A stretch of 64,000 bases of DNA from Leptospirillum ferrooxidans C2-3 (GTDB lineage Bacteria > Nitrospirota > Leptospirillia > Leptospirillales > Leptospirillaceae): contig NC_017094.1 of NCBI RefSeq assembly GCF_000284315.1, positions 1,333,486 to 1,397,485 on the forward strand, given 5' to 3'. Under the pieces are notes generated by a model. That model searched no databases, was not told the DNA's origin, and saw only the letters and a list, made by a program, of their open reading frames with translations. The position numbers were made by a program, and so were the translations under genes. Shown here in pieces: positions 35,953 to 43,106 of the stretch (its first letter is position 1; each line of letters begins with the position of its first letter).

Positions 35953-36921
35953 ATGGGGAATTCGTTTTTTCTGGGCGTTCTCATGTGTGTCTTGGCGGTC
36001 ACCTCTTGGGGAGCGATGTTCCCAGTGATGGAGCATGCCTTGAGATTTATGGATCCTTTTTATTTAACGGCGATTCGTTATGGGATTGCCTCCATTTTGT
36101 TTCTGGTGATCCTTTTCTTCTTGGAAGGGCGGCATGCGTTTGCTACAGAAGGAAGGGAGATCTCCCTTTGGGTTTTCGGAACGTTGGGTTTTGCGGGATT
36201 TGGCTTTCTGGTGTTTAAGGGACAGCAGGAAATTTCGGGACACGACGGGGTCATTATCGCAGCGGTCATCACGGCTACCATGCCTTTGTTGGCGGCCTTC
36301 GTGACATGGTATGCCTCCGGAAAAAAACCGGCATCCTTTACGATATTGATGCTTGTCTTCGCATTTATTGGAGTTCTTCTTGTGGTTACGAAAGGTGATT
36401 TCAGTCTTCTGAAGTCAATGGGATCCCGTCTCTTTGCCGATACGATTATATTGGCGGGGGTCTTTTGCTGGGTTTTCTACACCAGGGGAGGGAACCAGTT
36501 TCCCGATTGGTCGCCGCTTCGGTATACGGCTCTTTCCTGCGCATTGGGAAGTCTTTCCATCATCGGATTGACAGGAGTTGGAACGATGATCGGCTGGCTT
36601 CATCTCCCGAACGAGGAACAGCTTTATTCGGTGACATGGGATCTTGGTTACATGATCCTTGGTGCCGGTATCTTGGGCGTTTTTGCCTGGAATGCAGGCA
36701 ATCGCCTTTTGGGATCAGTAAACGGGGTTCTTTTTATCAATCTTGTGCCGGTTGTCGCTCTCGGTATTTCTTTCATGACGGGAGAACATGTGAGTTCCGG
36801 CGAAATTTTGGGAGCGTCTCTGGTGATCACGTCTTTGATCTCTAACAATCTGTTCCAGCGACCGGAAACACAGTCCTTTGTTTTCCGTCTAAGGAAGAAA
36901 ATCAATGTATTCTTTCGTTAA
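35953..36921 (+). CDS. EamA/DMT-family transporter (322 aa)
   Basis: Ten hydrophobic helices in two repeats of five, as in drug/metabolite exporters. The first EamA repeat starts MCVLAVTSWGAMFPVMEHAL and includes TAIRYGIASILFLVI; the second shows WVFYTRGGNQF, YTALSCALGSLSII and the typical AWNAGNRLLGSVNGVLFINL. The start is the ATG at 35953, with TAAGGAGGTGATC just upstream; an in-frame codon at 35929 precedes this site and is unlikely. It likely exports a small metabolite under control of the divergent LysR protein. Confidence 0.88.
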   Translation: MGNSFFLGVLMCVLAVTSWGAMFPVMEHALRFMDPFYLTAIRYGIASILFLVILFFLEGRHAFATEGREISLWVFGTLGFAGFGFLVFKGQQEISGHDGVIIAAVITATMPLLAAFVTWYASGKKPASFTILMLVFAFIGVLLVVTKGDFSLLKSMGSRLFADTIILAGVFCWVFYTRGGNQFPDWSPLRYTALSCALGSLSIIGLTGVGTMIGWLHLPNEEQLYSVTWDLGYMILGAGILGVFAWNAGNRLLGSVNGVLFINLVPVVALGISFMTGEHVSSGEILGASLVITSLISNNLFQRPETQSFVFRLRKKINVFFR

Positions 36922-36996
36922 AACCTTGGAACGATACTACCCCCAAACCATAAAATGGCCACAGCGGACATGTTATCCTTCCCAACTCAGATTGAA

Positions 36997-38838
36997 TCAG
37001 TCTCTGTGGGAAAAATCGAACAGGTTCGTCAGATCTCCGATGGACGGTCGATTTTGAGGGATATAAAAGCTCCTTTGACGATCCGGAGGAAGGGATTCAG
37101 GATGTTCGGGAAAACGAGGCATAATCGGATTGGGGAGATTGTCCAGACTCCTTTTCGACAACGGGCCAAGATGCCAGTTTTTCTCAATAAACTTGATCAG
37201 TGAGACATGATTGTAATAGGTGTGGTCGACAAACCCCCTTCGGGCGAAAGGCGAAATCAGGATCAGGGGAACCCGCGTCCCGTCTCCGAAAAACCAGAGG
37301 GGCTGGATATAGCCAGAGTCGTAATAACCTCCCCCTTCGTCGAAGGTGATGAAAATGGCCGTATTCTTATAAAGTTCGGGGTGGCTCCGGATGAGAGCGA
37401 CGGTTTTCTCAAGGAAACGCTCGAACTTCGAGAGGGATGAATAGCCAGGATGTCCATCAACGCTGTTGCCCGGCTTGACGAAAGACACGGAAGGAAGCGT
37501 TCCTTTTTCGACCCGAATGCGAAAATCCTTATACCCTTGCAAATTCTTTCGAAGGTCTGTGGTCATGACCGACGTTTCAAACTGAAACGGATTACAGTGT
37601 GCGCAGTATTCCTTCGTGGGGTGCCCATGGTTCCAGCCCTGTCCGAAGTATCCCCAGGAAACTCCCTTGGCCGACAGAGCATCCCCGATCGAAGGAATGC
37701 TCTGGGGCGAAGCCAGAAACGGAGTCTTCACCAGAGGAATCCTGACTCCCTGTCCATCGTAGGCGGGGTCATAGTTATTGACCAGATAATAGGTCTTGGG
37801 AGCGCAGTCTGCCGGCCCACCGGGAGAAAACACCCGGTAGGGGAGCTGCGAAAGATAGCGCCTGATCGAGCCGACGCCAGGACTCTTGAGATTTTCGCAC
37901 TCCACGTAATTTCCGCCCATTCCTGTCCGGTGGTCTCCATATCCGTCATTGGTGTAGACATTTCCCTCCGCCACTCCGGAAGCTGAGATCAGCCCCCCTT
38001 TCCGGGGATCCGGATTTTCAATCTGAGCCAACGGAGGGGTGGAGGGAATTCCGGAAGGTCTGTAAAAAGCCACATCGGCCGTTCCGATCGCGATATGGTT
38101 TGCTCCCGTTCCGCCCATGATCACCTGGTGATAGTTGTCCGCCAGAGCATAATGACGGGCAAGACGGGAAAGAACCGGTTCGTCGCCGGCGCTCATGTTG
38201 TAGAACCCCATCGACACCGATCCCTCTCCCGTCGTTTCCTGGCCAAATGGAGACGGCGGAGCGTTTCCATCCCCTCCTTCTCCGGCGGTCATCCCGACCC
38301 ATGGGAACAGGTCCATGGCCCCCTTGTCGGTCTCCTGCCACATCTGGAAAAAGCGGTGGACCGGACTGCCAACAAACGTATCCCGATAGGGAACGTAGCG
38401 CGTGATTTGAAAGGGAGCGTTCGGAAGGACCGGGGGGAACATCGGGTCCGCCCCAATCGAGTGGCTCCCGAAGACCTCGCTGTTGCCTGGAGACGGTAGA
38501 GTGGAGAATTCGCCAATGATGTTAGGGGCAACACTGTAGCGTCTCAAATCGGAGGCCTCTCTCTGACGGCCCGACTGAACATTTATGCCTGGTTTTCCAT
38601 CCGCTCCAATGATTCTTTCCGACAGGATATTCAGGACAAATTGCCCTAGGGGAGGAACAAAAGCACCGAATGTATCGTCGAAGGAGCGATTTTCACCGAT
38701 GATCACGATGACATGTTTGATCGGTGTCTCTGTCGGAAGATCCCCTGCCCTCCCTTCCCCGACAGTCAGAATAATCATAGCCATGGATATGAAGAGGACA
38801 GACAGAAGGAATTTTCGGAGTGATTTCAATGGGTTCAT
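36997..38838 (-). CDS. secreted phosphoesterase (phospholipase C / acid phosphatase family, 613 aa)
   Basis: Member of the alkaline-phosphatase-like phosphoesterase family that includes phospholipase C. The signal peptide SLRKFLLSVLFISMAMIILT is followed by KHVIVIIGENRSFDDTFGAF, where the Asn/Glu-Asn-Arg-Ser-Phe-Asp motif is the metal and nucleophile site. Then come HYALADNYHQVIMGGTGANH and, near the C-terminus, AIFITFDEGGGYYDSGY and RVPLILISPFARRGFVDHTY with the last metal ligands. GGGGAG abuts the ATG at 38838, so TTG at 38829 is an equally good start. It is exported and may release phosphate from organic esters or phospholipids. Confidence 0.85.
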   Translation of the reverse strand: MNPLKSLRKFLLSVLFISMAMIILTVGEGRAGDLPTETPIKHVIVIIGENRSFDDTFGAFVPPLGQFVLNILSERIIGADGKPGINVQSGRQREASDLRRYSVAPNIIGEFSTLPSPGNSEVFGSHSIGADPMFPPVLPNAPFQITRYVPYRDTFVGSPVHRFFQMWQETDKGAMDLFPWVGMTAGEGGDGNAPPSPFGQETTGEGSVSMGFYNMSAGDEPVLSRLARHYALADNYHQVIMGGTGANHIAIGTADVAFYRPSGIPSTPPLAQIENPDPRKGGLISASGVAEGNVYTNDGYGDHRTGMGGNYVECENLKSPGVGSIRRYLSQLPYRVFSPGGPADCAPKTYYLVNNYDPAYDGQGVRIPLVKTPFLASPQSIPSIGDALSAKGVSWGYFGQGWNHGHPTKEYCAHCNPFQFETSVMTTDLRKNLQGYKDFRIRVEKGTLPSVSFVKPGNSVDGHPGYSSLSKFERFLEKTVALIRSHPELYKNTAIFITFDEGGGYYDSGYIQPLWFFGDGTRVPLILISPFARRGFVDHTYYNHVSLIKFIEKNWHLGPLSKRSLDNLPNPIMPRFPEHPESLPPDRQRSFYIPQNRPSIGDLTNLFDFSHRD

Positions 38839-39503
38839 CTCCCCAAACTCTGGACAGGATTCCCCGCCGGGATAAAAGATTTCACCGGGAGAATTGAAAA
38901 TGCCATATGATTGCATTCAATTTATGGCTTTTGAGCATTCTTTCCGAAGAATCCAGTCGTCAGGACAAACCGGAAAAAAGAGTCGATACGATATCAGTCC
39001 TCGACCCGTCCATTCATTTTTCACAGACGTCCCTTCATGATCGGAAACCTCTTCAAGAAAGAGCTCCTGTTCAACCCTGGACATCTTTTCCATTATTTCC
39101 ATCCGACATTTCGACACCGTTAAAAAATGGTAAAGAACAACCTCTTTCTTCCTGAAAGAGAATCTCTGAAAAAAGATCATATCCTTTCACAAAAAAGTTC
39201 TGAATTTGATTGATCGATTCCTCTGTCAGAATTCGGAACCCCTGCTGATAACGGGGAAAATCCTGAGAAATGGTTCAAAAACTCTTCTAAAACAAATTTC
39301 ACCATCTGAATCAGGATGCCAAACCCTAAATTGACAGGCCAAACCTATCGTGATATCTGTTTCTCGTGAGATTTCTCCCAATCTCCACACTTCTTTTCTT
39401 GAAGGGATTCTTGCAGAAACTCTTGAAGGTTCAGGTGAAAGAGTGCTTTTTCTCCAAGATCTCCCAATTTCCATGATGCCAAACATTTGCTTGGAGAAAA
39501 TCG
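38839..39503. other. intergenic region, possible small minus-strand ORF
   Basis: The minus strand has an 87-codon frame at 38917-39180 (for example RVEQELFLEEVSDHEG) with no recognised family. Its composition is not clearly coding. No hairpin or promoter stands out. Confidence 0.3.
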
Positions 39504-39683
39504 ATGAAAATGGAAGAGATCCGAAAAATTGCACAAGATAAAGGAATTTCGCCCCAAAAATCCCGGAAAGCCGATCTGATCAGAATGATTCAGAGAGCAG
39601 AGGGAAATAACGACTGTTTCGAATCCGGACAAGCGGAGATTTGCGGTCAGATCCATTGTCTCTGGCGGGAGGATTGTGTCTAA
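39504..39683 (+). CDS. SAP-like mini-protein (59 aa)
   Basis: An ATG with GGAGA upstream opens MKMEEIRKIAQDKGISPQKS, then KADLIRMIQRAEGNNDCF, and ends with CGQIHCLWREDC. The first 35 residues have the helix-extended loop-helix pattern of SAP/Rho-N-like nucleic-acid-binding motifs. Four Cys (about 43, 51, 56 and 64 if counted loosely along the tail; they lie in NDCF, EICG, IHCLW and EDCV) could bind a metal. Similar ~60-residue proteins are widespread in environmental bacteria but their role is unknown. Confidence 0.75.
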   Translation: MKMEEIRKIAQDKGISPQKSRKADLIRMIQRAEGNNDCFESGQAEICGQIHCLWREDCV

Positions 39684-39722
39684 CGGTTCCTCTCCGGATT
39701 GCTCAAAGCCCCCAAAAAGCAT

Positions 39723-39853
39723 CCTGATTAGCACGATTGTTCAGCCAGGCGTACCAAGCCTCCGGACGGGACCCAGTTGAGAGAGTAGCTGCCAAAAGAC
39801 GCATGTGCAGGGCCTTGAGACGAAGCGTCGCTTGAACAATCGAGCTAATCAGG
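39723..39853. repeat. 131-bp element with 21-bp terminal inverted repeats
   Basis: CCTGATTAGCACGATTGTTCA at the left end (given here as CCTGATTAGC plus CGATTGTTCA around one variable base) matches the reverse complement of 39833-39853 at 20 of 21 positions. The inside carries no reading frame of note. This is MITE-like in size and layout, or the two joined ends of a deleted IS. Confidence 0.65.
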
Positions 39854-40085
39854 CAGATCTTTGTGAATTCCAAAAAGGAATGAACGAGGAGGCGCAGGAG
39901 TTTTTTAAGGAACAAACACATAACGTCGAAGAGCACATAATCAACAGAATCTCATGTGGGTAGAAAATGATTGAGCTTCGTGAGAAGCTGGGAAACGGAA
40001 TACACTTCGCGCCTGCGGTGAATCTCAATCAATCTCTGGCCTCAAATCCTTCAGTGACCGTGCAATGTGACCACAACCTGCCGAA

Positions 40086-40119
40086 AACCCGGACGCGCGA
40101 TTAATCGTGCGTCCGGGTT
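40086..40119 (-). terminator. intrinsic terminator of the sigZ-arsM run
   Basis: AACCCGGACGC (40086-40096) pairs with GCGTCCGGGTT (40109-40119), an 11-bp GC-rich stem. Read on the minus strand it is followed by TTTTC and lies five bases after the arsM stop codon. Confidence 0.8.
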
Positions 40120-40123
40120 GACC

Positions 40124-40915
40124 CTATTTGATGGCCTCAATGGAGGCCGACACCACATACTCCTCAATATCCGTCCCTGGCGCCCAATCGCGGATGAACA
40201 ATTTGCTCTCGTCTTTTGGGAGCACAAGAATATCCGTGAATCCGCTTGTTTGCAACGCTTCGACCTCCGAAACAATGGAAGCACCGGCTATACAACCTAC
40301 ATAGAATGCCATGTCTTGCCGGACGGCCTCCGGCAACTCGGCGAAGGCGATGACATCCGAAATTGCCAACCGGCCACCAGGCTTCAGTACGCGATACGCT
40401 TCGCTGAACACACGGGGCTTATCCGGCGAAAGGTTGATGACACAGTTCGAGATGATGACATCTACAGTCGCATCCGCCACCGGCAAATTCTCGATTTCAC
40501 CCAAGCGAAATTCGATATTCAGGTAGCCGCCCTTCTCCGTATTGACACGGGCCTTAGAAATCATTTCAGGGGTCATGTCCACACCAATGACTCGTCCCGT
40601 CACGCCAACCTGACGCGCGGCGAGAAAACAATCAAAACCGCCACCGCTACCCAAATCGAGAACAATCTCACCCGGTTTCAGTGCGGCGATGGCTTGCGGG
40701 TTTCCGCAACCCAAGCCCATGTTCGACCCCTGAGGAACAGTACCGACATCGTCTGCAGTGTACCCGAACCCTTGGGATAAGCTTTCAGAGCTTGCCATTG
40801 ATGCTCTGCTGCTGTATGTCGGACCGCAGCCGCAGCCTGTTTCTAACCCCTCAGCCACACGACCATATTTTTGGCGTACGACCTGACGGATTTCGTCATT
40901 TTTCAAGGCATCCAT
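40124..40915 (-). CDS. arsM: arsenite S-adenosylmethyltransferase (263 aa)
   Basis: ArsM methylates As(III) to volatile or less toxic methylated arsenicals. I use the ATG at 40915 (AGGAGAAATTC just before); the frame is open to 40993. The SAM motif is [20 protein letters not shown] (residues 84-103). The arsenic-binding Cys residues of the family are present: Cys70 (GLGCGNP), Cys158 (SNCVINL) and Cys208 (YVGCIAGA), plus an N-terminal pair Cys28/Cys30 (TGCGCG). It is transcribed with sigZ upstream and ends in a strong terminator. No arsR, arsB or arsC is in the window. Confidence 0.92.
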   Translation of the reverse strand: MDALKNDEIRQVVRQKYGRVAEGLETGCGCGPTYSSRASMASSESLSQGFGYTADDVGTVPQGSNMGLGCGNPQAIAALKPGEIVLDLGSGGGFDCFLAARQVGVTGRVIGVDMTPEMISKARVNTEKGGYLNIEFRLGEIENLPVADATVDVIISNCVINLSPDKPRVFSEAYRVLKPGGRLAISDVIAFAELPEAVRQDMAFYVGCIAGASIVSEVEALQTSGFTDILVLPKDESKLFIRDWAPGTDIEEYVVSASIEAIK

Positions 40916-41012
40916 GAATTTCTCCTGTCGTTCAAGGTTGCGACGCTCGTTGCGTCGTACTCTATAGACGGAGATCCAATGAAAAAGACGCAATCCCTCT
41001 CAAGCCTTTATT

Positions 41013-41549
41013 TCAGTAGCAACCCCCATCACAGTTCTTGCCGCGTGGCTCGTAGCCAATGATGCCGACTCGTCCGGTTTCGATGTCAGAGCATTCGAGC
41101 AAACGCTGACGCAGTTTCTCCCTCCCACGTTGGATCCTGGATTTTGTACCGGAGAGAGAGAGACCCAGTCGGTTGGCTACCTCTTTCTGGGGCAGGCCTT
41201 CCAGATCCGATAGAACAAGGGCTGATCGGTAAGTCTCTGGCAAATCCGCGATCAATGGCTGAAGGCATGCTGCCAACTCTGCGACATAATTGCATTCTGG
41301 CTCGGGTGCGGCGAGTTCCTCGGGAAGCTCAACCCACAACTTCTGTGAACGGTAGTGGTCCGCTATGGCATTTGCGGCGATACGGAACAACCAAGCTGCA
41401 ATACTGCCGTGTGATTTGATCGTATGCAGGCTCGTGTGGGCCTTGAGGAACACATTCTGGAGTATGTCGTCCACTGCCTCGCTTTCTCTAACGCGCTTGG
41501 CGATGTAGCCTCGTAATCGAGTTTTGTATTCTTGCCAGAAATCAACCAT
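41013..41549 (-). CDS. sigZ: ECF-type RNA polymerase sigma factor, SigZ-like (178 aa)
   Basis: Region 2 is DFWQEYKTRLRGYIAKRVRE, then DDILQNVFLKAHTSLHTIK and SIAAWLFRIAANAIADHYRS; region 4 is LPETYRSALVLSDLEGLPQK, then RLGLSLSGTKSRIQRGREKL with the -35 recognition helix. The C-terminal tail ends NCDGGCY, preceded by CSDIE, a Cys cluster that could sense a thiophilic metalloid. No anti-sigma gene is adjacent. SigZ-like sigma factors next to arsM are seen in other bacteria, so it may drive arsM in response to arsenite; that is inference. Confidence 0.85.
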   Translation of the reverse strand: MVDFWQEYKTRLRGYIAKRVRESEAVDDILQNVFLKAHTSLHTIKSHGSIAAWLFRIAANAIADHYRSQKLWVELPEELAAPEPECNYVAELAACLQPLIADLPETYRSALVLSDLEGLPQKEVANRLGLSLSGTKSRIQRGREKLRQRLLECSDIETGRVGIIGYEPRGKNCDGGCY

Positions 41550-41599
41550 ACAAATTCTCTCCCCCGATAAATCTCCAACCGTCTTTCGATCATGGAGGG

Positions 41600-42670
41600 T
41601 TACTGTTCTAAGGTGTCGGTCAATGTGGCAAAATACTCGGCAAATGCTGGTACCACCAACGGAAAAATCGCCAGCAGTTGCGGATCAAACTGATCCGGAC
41701 AGACCCTTCCGTCCCCTTTCAGGATAATCTCGACCGACAGGTCATGGTCGAAAGGTTCTTTGTAGGGACGCCGGCTCCTGAGGGCATCGTACACATCAGC
41801 CAGGGCCATGATCCTGGCGCACAACGGGATCTCCTCCCCCTTTCTCCCCAAAGGATAACCGCAACCGTCCCAGCGTTCATGATGGCCAAGGGCAATGTCA
41901 TATCCCATCGCAAGTTCCAAAGAAAGATTCTTCTCTCCGATAATATTGGCTCCAAGGGTCGTATGGGTTCGCATGATGAACCACTCGTCCCGGTCGAGAG
42001 GTCCCGGCTTTAGCAATATCCGGTCCGGAATCCCGATTTTCCCGACATCATGCATCGGACTGGCCCGGAAGATGAGGTCCGTATAGTCAGCGCTCATCCC
42101 AAGCCGTATGGCCAGTTCTTTGCAGTAATAGGCAATGCGCTTCAAATGGGCGCCCGTTTCCTCGTCCTTTTTTTGCGCGGCCCGGATCAGCGTCTCAATC
42201 GTCTGGCGATAGCTTTCCTGTAGTTGAATGGTTCTCTGATGAACCGCCTCCTCAAGCCGCTCATTACTTTTTTGAATGTGGTCGCTGTACTCCTTGAGAC
42301 GAAGGAGATTGCTGACCCGAACCAGAAGCTCAGCCCGGTCGATCGGCTTGTAAAGATAGTCGTCCACTCCGGCCTCAAGGGTTCTGAGCCGAACCGACCG
42401 ATCATCGAGCGCCGTGACGATCACCACCGGTATCGTTCCATACCGGTGGTCCCCCTTGATTCTGGCCGCCAGCTCAAAACCGCTGATTCCTGGCATCATT
42501 CCGTCCGTCAGGACCAGATCCGGGTGACACGACTCCATCTGGTCGAGCGCATCCTGCGCCGAACACGCGGTCAGCACTGTATAGGGTTCCGACTTCAGAA
42601 GCGCGGTGATGAGGCGGCGACTGCTTCCCTCATCATCCACGACCAGAACCACGGGAAGACGATCAGACAT
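41600..42670 (-). CDS. response regulator with HD-GYP phosphodiesterase domain (356 aa)
   Basis: The REC domain has the acidic pair VVDDE, phospho-acceptor Asp56 (LVLTDGMMPG) and Lys108 (YLYKPID). A coiled-coil linker (about 128-160) leads to the HD-GYP domain: SPMHDVGKIGIPDRIL with the HD pair (207-208), HTTLGANII, and HHERWDGCGYPLGRKGEEIP with GYP (271-273). Such proteins hydrolyse cyclic di-GMP when phosphorylated. I take the ATG at 42670, which overlaps the upstream regulator's stop by 8 bp; the open frame reaches 42781 inside that gene. It is the last gene of a three-gene signalling run. Confidence 0.92.
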   Translation of the reverse strand: MSDRLPVVLVVDDEGSSRRLITALLKSEPYTVLTACSAQDALDQMESCHPDLVLTDGMMPGISGFELAARIKGDHRYGTIPVVIVTALDDRSVRLRTLEAGVDDYLYKPIDRAELLVRVSNLLRLKEYSDHIQKSNERLEEAVHQRTIQLQESYRQTIETLIRAAQKKDEETGAHLKRIAYYCKELAIRLGMSADYTDLIFRASPMHDVGKIGIPDRILLKPGPLDRDEWFIMRTHTTLGANIIGEKNLSLELAMGYDIALGHHERWDGCGYPLGRKGEEIPLCARIMALADVYDALRSRRPYKEPFDHDLSVEIILKGDGRVCPDQFDPQLLAIFPLVVPAFAEYFATLTDTLEQ

Positions 42671-43049
42671 CGGAAGGACCTTTTCCGGAGAGAAGAGCGG
42701 AGACTTTCTGAAGGAGATGTTCATGTCCGACCGGTTTCTGGATGTATCCATCGGAACCGGAGGCGATGATCCTGTCCTCATCCCCTTTCATCGCAAGCGC
42801 TGTCAGGGCCAGAACCGGAATCTCCCGGGTAGAAGGATCCTTTTTCAGAATGCCAATGGCCACAAGACCATCCATTCCAGGCAGGTGTATATCCATCAGG
42901 ATCAGATCCGGACGGAGCGATTTGGCAAGCTCAATCCCTTCTTCCGCATCCCTTGCAGAAAGGATCCGGTAACCCGATTTTTGCAAGATGATCTCGACAA
43001 GTTTCAAGTTGATCTCGTTATCCTCAACGATCAGAATTCTTCTCGACAA
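42663..43049 (-). CDS. single-domain response regulator (128 aa)
   Basis: It consists of a REC domain only, CheY/DivK-like. It has ILIVEDNEINLKLVEIILQK with the acidic pair, phospho-acceptor Asp53 (LILMDIHLPGMDG), and Lys105 (YIQKPVG). It overlaps the HD-GYP gene by 8 bp and follows the hybrid kinase by 57 bp, so it probably shuttles phosphate from that kinase or competes with the other receivers. Confidence 0.92.
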   Translation of the reverse strand: MSRRILIVEDNEINLKLVEIILQKSGYRILSARDAEEGIELAKSLRPDLILMDIHLPGMDGLVAIGILKKDPSTREIPVLALTALAMKGDEDRIIASGSDGYIQKPVGHEHLLQKVSALLSGKGPSDV

Positions 43050-43106
43050 AATCTTCTCCCTCCCCGAACATCAGGGTCAAAAACACATGATATCAAACGA
43101 TTGGAT

